Made by a program: the position numbers and the translations under genes. 20,917 nucleotides of DNA from an uncultured Collinsella sp. (GTDB taxonomy: Bacteria > Actinomycetota > Coriobacteriia > Coriobacteriales > Coriobacteriaceae). The stretch covers positions 1-20,917 of the forward strand of contig CABQLI010000037.1 of assembly GCA_902464965.1 (NCBI GenBank), read 5' to 3'. The notes beneath the pieces were generated by a model that did no database searches, was not told the DNA's origin, and was given only the letters and a program-made list of their open reading frames with translations. This document shows, piece after piece, positions 1-6,352 of the stretch. Position 1 is the stretch's first letter; every line of letters starts with the position of its first letter.

Positions 1-4
1 CTTA

Positions 5-368
5 TGGTGGAGGCGCGGAGAATCGAACTCCGGTCCACGAAAGCCCCCTGATTGGCATCTCCAAGCTCAGTCGCTGGTTTAGTCTCGGACGCTTTGCGCG
101 CAGCGACACGCTCGCGGCGTCCTAACCGGTTCGGTCTTAGCCTGCACCATACCGATTACGTGCGCAGGAGCATTCCCCTAAAATGACGTCGCGCCGGTGT
201 CGGGGAAATCACCGGGTTGACGCGCCGCTATAAACTAAGCAGCGAGAGCCATAGGCTCAAAAGAAGAGTTGTTGTCAATTCAATTTGACGGTACCCCTGT
301 TTAACGAGGCGAGGAGACCTCGGCTTGCTTCCTCTCTCAGGGCTATCGTGTCGAAACCAGTCGCCCCC
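5..368 (-). ncRNA. ssrA: Transfer-messenger RNA (tmRNA)
   Basis: Rescues ribosomes stalled on broken mRNAs. It acts first as an alanyl-tRNA and then as a short mRNA encoding a degradation tag, working with SmpB. On the minus strand the 5' end GGGGGCG pairs over 7 bases with CGCCTCC just before the encoded ACCA at the 3' end, with one G-U pair. The T-arm reads GGAGTTCGATTCTCC near the 3' end, and GACTGGTTTCGACA near the 5' end is the usual tmRNA start. The CCA is encoded at 5-7. The length of 364 is normal for a one-piece tmRNA. No convincing promoter is visible directly upstream, so a processed leader is possible. Confidence 0.95.
235..276 (-). other. tmRNA tag-peptide reading frame
   Basis: This internal frame of the tmRNA reads DNNSSFEPMALAA followed by TAG. 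The end ALAA is the standard signal for ClpXP-type proteolysis of tagged proteins. GAC is taken as the resume codon because the in-frame codons before it run through a TGA. The exact resume codon is inferred from position and family resemblance. Confidence 0.8.
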
Positions 369-438
369 GAATGTTGGGAAAGTCTGGATGGTATCGGGTC
401 TGCAAACACCCGATAACCGTCGACTTTTCAAGGAACAC

Positions 439-454
439 GCGGGGTGAGCCCCGC
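439..454. other. Small GC-rich hairpin between tmRNA and next gene
   Basis: GCGGGG, a TGAG loop and CCCCGC form a perfect 6-bp stem in the 239-base gap between two divergent genes. No T-run follows on either strand, so it is not a clear terminator. It could be part of a leader. Its role is unknown. Confidence 0.3.
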
Positions 455-542
455 TTGTGGAGTGTTATCTTACCACGTTCTGAAAGCGGACAGCTGTTCT
501 ATGCACGAGCTGTGAAGACCCCAATGTGCGCTGTACTTCGCA

Positions 543-571
543 CTTTTGCTACCGATCGCGTCACGTATATT
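543..571 (+). promoter_or_regulatory. Possible promoter of the 608 gene
   Basis: A TATATT box at 566-571 is preceded, after 17 bases, by CTTTTG, which is a poor -35 match. The following gene has a good ribosome-binding site, AAAGGA, six bases before its ATG. The promoter call is weak. Confidence 0.3.
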
Positions 572-607
572 TTCGCCAAGCAAATTTGACCCGTCGAAAG
601 GACCGTT

Positions 608-1042
608 ATGGATACCAAGCAACAACTCGTCAATGCCCTTGTAGGCCTGGGCTCAACCATTACCGAAGCTATGGATGTCATCGAGGGCTTTGTCCCCTGC
701 GGACATCCCGCCCTCACGGTATCGAACGCACTCGTCGCGCTGGACGCTGACGATGACGCAGCTCTCGCCCAGCAGTTTGAGACCGTCGAGGGCTTTATCG
801 ACCACGTGAGTGAGAACCGCGGCGTGACCGCCTACCACGGCATCGAGGTCGAGCTCGCGGGTCCCAAAGCCGATCTGCTCGCAGCAATCCGCGAGGTAGG
901 CGCCCTTATGCAGACCGCAGGCGTCAAGAACACCCAGGTCAACGAGTGGGTCTACCGCAGCCTGGCAGCACTAAACGATTCCGACGAAAAGGCAGCCGAG
1001 CAGCTCGCGGAAAGTCCCGCCATTAAGGCCGAGCTTTTGTAA
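608..1042 (+). CDS. Uncharacterised small acidic protein
   Basis: This 144-residue protein is not recognised. It has no signal peptide, no membrane segment and no known catalytic motif. It is rich in Ala, Glu and Asp, and looks mostly helical (for example residues 1-26, 85-105 and 117-144), so it is probably cytoplasmic. The start is ATG with AAAGGA at a good distance. It is the only plus-strand gene near here. It diverges from the tmRNA and converges on the toxin gene ending at 1101, from which it is separated by a shared hairpin. Codon use looks typical of the window. A lineage-specific coriobacterial protein is likely, but no function can be assigned from sequence alone. Confidence 0.75.
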   Translation: MDTKQQLVNALVGLGSTITEAMDVIEGFVPCGHPALTVSNALVALDADDDAALAQQFETVEGFIDHVSENRGVTAYHGIEVELAGPKADLLAAIREVGALMQTAGVKNTQVNEWVYRSLAALNDSDEKAAEQLAESPAIKAELL

Positions 1043-1051
1043 ATAGCAGAC

Positions 1052-1088
1052 GCGGGCCCCTTGGCGCATCGTCGTCCAAGAGGCCCGC
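1052..1088. terminator. Shared hairpin terminator between convergent genes
   Basis: GCGGGCCCCTTGG at 1052-1064 and CCAAGAGGCCCGC at 1076-1088 pair over 12 of 13 positions around an 11-base loop. The hairpin lies between the stop codons of two convergent genes. There is no T-run on either side, so termination would depend on the hairpin or on Rho. Confidence 0.5.
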
Positions 1089-1100
1089 AAACAGTTCGCG

Positions 1101-1616
1101 TCAACCAATAGCCGCGCCACCGCGTTCGGCCAAAGCAAGAATCGGCATCATTTGGCGCGGGGTCTTTGCTGCAAGATCGGCATGTTCGAGCAGCTTGCGA
1201 TCGTTGGTCACCAAGTAATCGACCTGCGCGCGCTTGCACGCGGCGAGCACCAAGTTGTCCTCGTAATCACGATGGAGCGTCAGATATTTGTCGGCCAGCC
1301 AAAGGTCCGACGCATCAGCGCCCACGGCCGTGGCGTTTTCGGTCATGTTCCGAACAAACGCCAACGCCGCATCGCCAATTGCACGGGCAGATGCCTCGTC
1401 GAGCGCTCCCCCGCTGGCAAGAACGCTACGCTTCAGCTCGTGTTGGACAACGTACAGCACGTCCTTAGCGATATGCACCGGGAAGAACAGCAACGCCCCC
1501 GTCTCCGTCGCCCGCCCAATAAACGCACGCGCGGCAAGCGACTCGGCATGGTCGACGCAAAACGAATCAACCCATACGTTGGCGTCCACCATTATTTTGA
1601 GGGGAGCCCCACTCAC
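1101..1616 (-). CDS. PIN-domain toxin (VapC-like ribonuclease)
   Basis: Probable toxin of a type II toxin-antitoxin pair. PIN domains are Mg2+-dependent RNases that cut tRNA, rRNA or mRNA. The 171-residue product has the acidic PIN residues at D11 (start of the first strand, MVDANVWVD), D120 (YEDNLVLAAC) and D139 (VTNDRKL). The start chosen is GTG at 1616. It overlaps the antitoxin stop in the sequence GTGA and has AAAGGGG upstream. An ATG at 1592 is possible but would remove part of the region before the first strand. The 4-base overlap indicates translational coupling with the upstream antitoxin. The family is clear; the RNA target cannot be read from sequence. At 171 residues it is somewhat longer than common VapC proteins (about 130-140). 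Confidence 0.85.
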   Translation of the reverse strand: MSGAPLKIMVDANVWVDSFCVDHAESLAARAFIGRATETGALLFFPVHIAKDVLYVVQHELKRSVLASGGALDEASARAIGDAALAFVRNMTENATAVGADASDLWLADKYLTLHRDYEDNLVLAACKRAQVDYLVTNDRKLLEHADLAAKTPRQMMPILALAERGGAAIG

Positions 1617-1948
1617 TGGATCATCCCCTTTTGGCGATAGCGCTCGTCCATGGCTTCGGAATAGATTGTGTCCCAGTCGCGATCGTCGGATACGGGCGAC
1701 GTAGCGATGCCCAAATCTGCATAAAGCCGGTCTGCCGCTGCCCACGACGCGGCGAACGGAATATCGTGCGCGACGGTCTGCTGCCGGTCGTCGACGGCCG
1801 CAAGCACTTCCTCGCACTGCCCGCCACCCTGCGCGACCTTGGCCACCACCTTTTTGATGAGCTCGGGCAATGACCTGCCCGAAAGCCGCAGCGCTTCCTC
1901 GGCACGGTTCTTGACCTGGCGATCCACGCGAACGTTCACCTGCGCCAT
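1613..1948 (-). CDS. RelB/DinJ-family antitoxin
   Basis: Probable antitoxin that neutralises the PIN toxin translated right after it and represses its own promoter. The N-terminus MAQVNVRVDRQVKNRAEE is a ribbon-helix-helix DNA-binding segment typical of RelB/DinJ. The acidic C-terminal part (DRDWDTIYSEAMDERYRQ) would bind the toxin. With the ATG at 1948 it is 111 residues. A GTG at 1966 in the same frame has a better Shine-Dalgarno sequence (GGGAG/GGGAT) and would add six residues, so the start is uncertain. RelB/DinJ antitoxins usually partner RelE/YafQ toxins, so pairing with a PIN protein is a mixed arrangement. Confidence 0.85.
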   Translation of the reverse strand: MAQVNVRVDRQVKNRAEEALRLSGRSLPELIKKVVAKVAQGGGQCEEVLAAVDDRQQTVAHDIPFAASWAAADRLYADLGIATSPVSDDRDWDTIYSEAMDERYRQKGMIQ

Positions 1949-1986
1949 GCCGCTAACAGCACCCACGTCGATCCCGCTCCCTTCAA

Positions 1987-2035
1987 TTGCTAGCCTTGCT
2001 AGCAACACTATATAGAGAAGCTAGCAAATGTTCAA
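1987..2035 (-). promoter_or_regulatory. Toxin-antitoxin promoter with three GCTAGC operator sites
   Basis: On the minus strand TTGAAC (2035-2030) and TATAGT (2012-2007) are separated by exactly 17 bases, a good housekeeping promoter. GCTAGC occurs three times: 2020-2025 inside the spacer, 1998-2003 just past the -10 box (in the perfect 10-bp palindrome TTGCTAGCAA) and 1989-1994. Such placement is what is expected of an autorepressed toxin-antitoxin operon. Binding by the ribbon-helix-helix antitoxin is inferred. Confidence 0.75.
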
Positions 2036-2039
2036 ACGC

Positions 2040-2085
2040 AAAAGGCCTGCGCCCGGACGACACCGATGCCGTCTGGGCGCAGGCC
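2040..2085 (-). terminator. Rho-independent terminator of the metal-transport operon
   Basis: GGCCTGCGCCCGGACG (2044-2059) and CGTCTGGGCGCAGGCC (2070-2085) form a 16-bp stem with one G-U pair and a 10-base loop, followed on the minus strand by TTTT. It lies 25 bases after the ATPase stop and only four bases before the -35 box of the toxin-antitoxin promoter, insulating that promoter. Confidence 0.9.
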
Positions 2086-2109
2086 AGATGACGTGGGCGA
2101 ACACGTCTG

Positions 2110-4185
2110 CTAACGCAGGTACGCCTTTGCGTTGCTCAGGCTGTAGGCGATCGTCGAGCCGTTGTGCAGCAGCGACGACGCCTGCGGAGTAATCGTGCCG
2201 GTAATGCCCAGTGCCAAGAGTGCCGAGTTGGTGAGCATCACCTTAGAATAGGAGCTCGTCAGACGATCAACGAGGCCCTGGCTCATGCGGCGAAGACGCA
2301 CGATTGCAGCCAGATCCGTATCGGTCAGGATGATATCGGCGACCTCCTTGGCGATGTCGCTTCCGCCACCCATCGCCAGGCCCACGTCGGCCAAACCGAG
2401 CGCCGGCGAATCGTTGACGCCGTCGCCCACCATGGCAACGTGGCGCCCCTCGCCCTTAATGCGCTCCACATAGGCGTACTTGTCCTCGGGCAGCAGCTCG
2501 GCCTTAAACTCGTCGACTCCTGCCTCTCGCGCAATACGCTCGGCCGTGCGCTCGGAATCGCCCGTGAGCATAACGACATGCTTGACGCCCAGCGCATGCA
2601 GGTCGGCGATGGCCTCGCGCACGCCGGGTTTGAGCGGGTCCTCGATACCGAGCACGCCAACGACCGTGCCGTCGACCGCCAGGTACAGCGGCGACAAGCC
2701 CTGCATCTGGGACTCGATGCGCTCCTTGATGTCGGACTCAAGCTGCGCACCCTCATCCTCAAATACAAAGTGCGCGGAACCGATGATGGCGCGACGCCCT
2801 TCGATGGACGAAGCGATGCCGTGCGCCACGATGTACTCGACGGCGGCATGGCGCTCGCGGTGCTCGAGCCCACGCTCGCGGGCGGCGTTGACCACGGCAC
2901 GCGCCACCGGATGCGGGAAATGCTCCTCAAAGCAAGCGGAAAGGCGCAGAATCTCGTCCTCGCTCCAGCCATCGGTGGTGAGTACGCAGGCAAGACGCGG
3001 CTGCGCCTCGGTAAGTGTGCCGGTCTTATCAAACACAATGGTGTCGGCCTTGGCAAACGACTCAAAGTACTTCGCGCCCTTGACCATCACGCCCATCTTG
3101 GCGGCGTCGCTCATGGCAGTCATGACGGCAACGGAACCCGTGAGCTTGAGCGCGCACGAGTAGTCGACCATCAGCGCCGCCGAGGTCTTAATGAGGCTAC
3201 GCGTGGTGAGCGCAACCAAACCCGCAAGCAGGAAGTTCCACGGGACGATCTTGTTGGCGAGGTCTTCCATGTGCGACTGGCCCTCGGACTTGAGCGAATC
3301 GGCCGTCTGTACGAGCGAGACGATCGAGCGGAGCTTGGTCTGAGCCGTATTGGCGCGCACGCGCACCAAAATGCTGCCGTCCTCCACGACGGTTCCGGCG
3401 AACACGTCGTCGCCCACGCTGCGCTCGACGGCCAGCGGCTCGCCGGTCAGGGTCGCCTGGTTGACCATGGCGCTCCCCTGTTCGACCACGCCGTCAATGC
3501 AGATGGACATGCCGGTGCGCACGGCCACCAAGTCACCGGGCTCAAGCTCGGTCGCGGCAACGCTTACCTCGGTGTCGCCGACGACCTTTTGCGCCTTGTC
3601 GGGCACATCGAGCAGCGAGTTGATGAGCTCGTTTTCGCTCATGGCGCGGGTGTAGTCCTCGAGCAGCTCGCCCACGTTGAGCAGGAACATCGTCTGGCCC
3701 GCGGTGTCGACATCACGCTTGACGAACGAAATGCCGATGGCCGAAGCGTCGAGCACGGGAACGGTCAGGCGCGGCTGCGCCAGCTCATGAAGGGCAGCGC
3801 GCAAAAATGCCATGTAACCGGCCACGACAAACACCGCACGCAGAGGCGTCGGCAGGAACCAGCGGCGTGCGTAATGGGCACCGACGAGTGTCGCCAGGTC
3901 CATAACGAGTTTGTGCTTGCGCGGCTCGAGTTGCATCACGTAGCCCGACTTGGCATCGGCGATAGCTTGAGCATCGAGTGCGCCCAGGGCGTCGAGCACG
4001 CTTGCGCGGCGCGGCTCGTCGTACTCCAGCGCCATCTGGCCAATGCGGCCATACACGCGCACCTTGTGCACGCCGTCGATGTCGCCGCCAAGCTTAAGAA
4101 GCGCATCGAGATCGCTCTCTGGCACAGGACCCGCCAACCGAAGGCGGGTCCTGCCGGGGATCTCGCTGATAATCGAGAATCTCAT
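2110..4185 (-). CDS. P1B-type heavy-metal transporting ATPase
   Basis: Membrane pump that uses ATP to move a metal cation, most likely outward. In 691 residues it shows an N-terminal HMA_2-like segment (IPGRTRLRL, residues 9-17), the actuator motif TLTGE (245-249), the phosphorylation site DKTGT (386-390), the P1B-specific HP dipeptide (425-426), TGDS (541-544), GDGVNDSPAL (587-596) and the C-terminal HNGST helix. The metal-binding helix has DYSCALKL (341-348) where copper and zinc pumps have CPC, so the invariant proline is missing and the metal cannot be assigned by the usual rule. The N-terminus lacks a CxxC metal-binding motif. It is 18 bases downstream of a DUF6110-like gene in one operon. 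The family is certain; the substrate is open (manganese or iron are guesses). Confidence 0.92.
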   Translation of the reverse strand: MRFSIISEIPGRTRLRLAGPVPESDLDALLKLGGDIDGVHKVRVYGRIGQMALEYDEPRRASVLDALGALDAQAIADAKSGYVMQLEPRKHKLVMDLATLVGAHYARRWFLPTPLRAVFVVAGYMAFLRAALHELAQPRLTVPVLDASAIGISFVKRDVDTAGQTMFLLNVGELLEDYTRAMSENELINSLLDVPDKAQKVVGDTEVSVAATELEPGDLVAVRTGMSICIDGVVEQGSAMVNQATLTGEPLAVERSVGDDVFAGTVVEDGSILVRVRANTAQTKLRSIVSLVQTADSLKSEGQSHMEDLANKIVPWNFLLAGLVALTTRSLIKTSAALMVDYSCALKLTGSVAVMTAMSDAAKMGVMVKGAKYFESFAKADTIVFDKTGTLTEAQPRLACVLTTDGWSEDEILRLSACFEEHFPHPVARAVVNAARERGLEHRERHAAVEYIVAHGIASSIEGRRAIIGSAHFVFEDEGAQLESDIKERIESQMQGLSPLYLAVDGTVVGVLGIEDPLKPGVREAIADLHALGVKHVVMLTGDSERTAERIAREAGVDEFKAELLPEDKYAYVERIKGEGRHVAMVGDGVNDSPALGLADVGLAMGGGSDIAKEVADIILTDTDLAAIVRLRRMSQGLVDRLTSSYSKVMLTNSALLALGITGTITPQASSLLHNGSTIAYSLSNAKAYLR

Positions 4186-4203
4186 AGTTTGTGCCTGGGA
4201 GCG

Positions 4204-4449
4204 CTACTCGGCTGCCTCGTCAGCAGCGGCCTCGCTCTGGGTGATGTAGGCAGCCTCGGCAACCATGTCGTCGACATTGGCCTTGGCCTGCTCGACCATG
4301 TCCTGGTAGCAGTTCTTGATGCGCATGCCGCACGCGATGCCCTGCACGCAGGCATTCTTTACCGGAGCGCTGGTGAGCAGCTTGATGCCGGCCGTGCCAA
4401 GCAGAAAACCGCCACCGACAAGCAGGGTGTAAAAAGTCGACTTCTTCAT
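4204..4449 (-). CDS. DUF6110-like small membrane protein
   Basis: An 81-residue protein with one N-terminal hydrophobic segment (about residues 6-26, rich in Gly and Leu), then KLLTSAPVKNACVQGIACGM and a charged helical tail ending in Glu/Ala. This form matches the DUF6110 family, which is often encoded next to HMA_2-type P1B ATPases; the assignment rests on pattern memory. Three Cys residues lie at 34, 40 and 47, a possible metal site. The ATG is preceded by GGGAG at good spacing. It is first in an operon with the ATPase, so an accessory or metal-delivery role at the membrane is likely but unproven. Confidence 0.75.
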   Translation of the reverse strand: MKKSTFYTLLVGGGFLLGTAGIKLLTSAPVKNACVQGIACGMRIKNCYQDMVEQAKANVDDMVAEAAYITQSEAAADEAAE

Positions 4450-4530
4450 GTTGCTTCTCCCTTTTGCCGCACAAGCGCGGCATGGTGCCTTAGCACCCGA
4501 GTTCATTAGTTTGCTCGAGCACGCTTTTGA

Positions 4531-4576
4531 GACTAGTTTAGTCGAACTACTATGGTCAACCAAAGTTAACCTTTGG
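4531..4576 (-). promoter_or_regulatory. Possible promoter and dyads before the metal operon
   Basis: Two dyads lie 80-130 bases upstream of the small membrane protein: CCAAAG-TTAAC-CTTTGG at 4560-4576 and GACTA-GTT-TAGTC at 4531-4543. Between them TTGACC (4559-4554, minus) could be a -35 box, but no good -10 box sits at 17 bases. The dyads could be operators for a metal-sensing repressor, or the first could be a hairpin ending the ABC operon. The evidence does not decide. Confidence 0.35.
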
Positions 4577-4594
4577 AAATCTTGGTCCCCTTTC

Positions 4595-6352
4595 CTACAG
4601 CTGCCAGTCCGCCGCCTCCTTTTGCAGTGCGACCATACGGGCGAATTCTCCACCTGCCGCCTTGAGCTGTGCCGGAGTGCCCTGCTCGGCAACCACACCA
4701 TCCTTGAGTACAACGATTTTGTCGGCATTTTCCACCGTACGCATACGGTGGGCAATAACGATAACCGTCTTACCTGCAAGCAGACGGGAGAGTGCCTGCT
4801 GTACCACGGTCTCATTCTCCACATCCAAGCTTGCCGTCGCCTCGTCCAACAGCACGATGGGCGCGTCTTTGAGCAGCGCGCGGGCGATGGAGATGCGCTG
4901 GCGCTCGCCACCGGAGAGTTTGGAGCCGTTCTCGCCGATCATGGTGTCGTAGCCCTGCGGCATGCGGTTCACGAACTCGTCGCAGTTGGCGGCACGCGCG
5001 GCCGCAAGCACTTCCTCATCGGTGGCATCACGACGCCCGAGGCGGATGTTTCCCATCACCGTGTCGTCAAAGAGCAGCACGTCTTGGAACACGATGGCGT
5101 AGTCGCGCAGCAGCACCTCGGGATCAACGCTCGCTACATCCACACCACCCACGGTGACCGTGCCTTCGGTGGCATCCCAAAAGCGCGCGGCCAGGCGGCT
5201 CACCGTAGACTTACCGGAACCCGAAGGACCGACCAGCGCCGTAACCTCGCCTTCCTTGGCGGTAAAGCTCACATCGGTAAGAACTTTCTCGCCGGCACGG
5301 CCGTCCTCGCCCGCACCATAGCCAAATGCCACGTGATCGAACACCACATCGTGGCCCGCGGGCTCAAATTTCTCGCTGCCCCGCGCCACAGGCTCTTCCA
5401 TGATGGAACGCATGCGCTTGGCAGACGACTCGGCGGCAAACAGCTCGGACATTAACATTAACGCCTGGTCAAAGGGCGCATAGATACGGCTCACCATAAG
5501 CAGGAAGGCAAACATCACCAAAAAGTCGACCTGCCCGGAGGCGACCATCGCGGCACCCGTGACCAGCGTGGTGGCAATGCCCAGACGCAGGATGGCAAAG
5601 GCGGAGTTGACCAAAAGCCCGTTAACGAGCTCGCCCTTGGTGGTCTCGCGCTCCTCGGCATCGATCACGACGTTGAGCCCCTCAAGATAATGGGCCTCCT
5701 GGTTGGTGGCGCGGATCTCGCGAACGCAGTCGAGCGTCTCTTGAATAGCCTCGGTAACCTTGACCTTCTCGGCGCGCACGCGATCGAACACCGGAGTCAT
5801 GGGGCCGCGTGTTAGATACAGCACGGCAAAGGCCACGGGAACGCTCCAAAACGCCGCGATCGCCAGCTGCCAGCAAAAGAACAGCGACGCCACGAACACA
5901 ATGGCGCTTGCGATGATGGCACCCCAAAGCTCTCCCAGCACGTGGCTGTAGGCGTGCTCCATGGCCTGGACGTCACCCATGATGGTCTCGGTTAAATCGG
6001 CCAGATCACGACGACCGAAAAACGACAGCGGCAGTTTGCGCAAGCGCTCGGCAATCTCCATACGCTGCTTGCCGCACTCCTCGTAAAAGATGCAGTAGGT
6101 GTAGTAATACTGCTGCCAGTTAGAGGCGAAGAGCAACACGAAAAAGACCAGGAGGCCGCCCACAATCGGCAGGGTATCCGGCAGGTCGGCGCCGGTGGCG
6201 AGATGCTCGACAAAACCGACCATGACCAGGAATAAAAAGCCCATGCCGGCCATGGTAATGAGATTGGTGAGCGTGGTCCAGAAAATGCCACGTTTTACGC
6301 CGGCGATGCCTTTATCGGATAGGAAATACTTCTTTTGGAATGAGGCGAACAT
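4595..6352 (-). CDS. ABC transporter, membrane-ATPase fusion, second subunit (IrtB/YbtQ-like)
   Basis: Half-transporter that pairs with the product of the gene just upstream. The 585 residues hold an N-terminal six-helix membrane domain (about 25-310) and a nucleotide-binding domain with Walker A GPSGSGKST (375-383), Q-loop VFQ (421-423), signature LSGGE (479-483), Walker B with catalytic Glu (PIVLLDE, to about 504) and the switch His (535). Fused exporter-fold pairs of this kind beside an AraC regulator are known from siderophore importers such as YbtPQ and IrtAB. The ATG directly follows the TAA of the preceding gene (TAAATG), so the two are translationally coupled and probably made in equal amounts. 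Iron-siderophore uptake is inferred from family and context; export of a small molecule is the alternative. Confidence 0.88.
   Translation of the reverse strand: MFASFQKKYFLSDKGIAGVKRGIFWTTLTNLITMAGMGFLFLVMVGFVEHLATGADLPDTLPIVGGLLVFFVLLFASNWQQYYYTYCIFYEECGKQRMEIAERLRKLPLSFFGRRDLADLTETIMGDVQAMEHAYSHVLGELWGAIIASAIVFVASLFFCWQLAIAAFWSVPVAFAVLYLTRGPMTPVFDRVRAEKVKVTEAIQETLDCVREIRATNQEAHYLEGLNVVIDAEERETTKGELVNGLLVNSAFAILRLGIATTLVTGAAMVASGQVDFLVMFAFLLMVSRIYAPFDQALMLMSELFAAESSAKRMRSIMEEPVARGSEKFEPAGHDVVFDHVAFGYGAGEDGRAGEKVLTDVSFTAKEGEVTALVGPSGSGKSTVSRLAARFWDATEGTVTVGGVDVASVDPEVLLRDYAIVFQDVLLFDDTVMGNIRLGRRDATDEEVLAAARAANCDEFVNRMPQGYDTMIGENGSKLSGGERQRISIARALLKDAPIVLLDEATASLDVENETVVQQALSRLLAGKTVIVIAHRMRTVENADKIVVLKDGVVAEQGTPAQLKAAGGEFARMVALQKEAADWQL

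Noticed and set aside
1987..2035. Insertion-sequence end or attachment site suggested by repeated GCTAGC
   Set aside because: The repeats are short and centred on a good promoter for a toxin-antitoxin operon, so an operator is the better explanation.
2164..4509. A 781-codon open frame on the plus strand
   Set aside because: It is the antisense shadow of the P-type ATPase and DUF6110-like genes; its translation is His/Arg/Gly-rich with no family resemblance, while the minus strand has all ATPase motifs.
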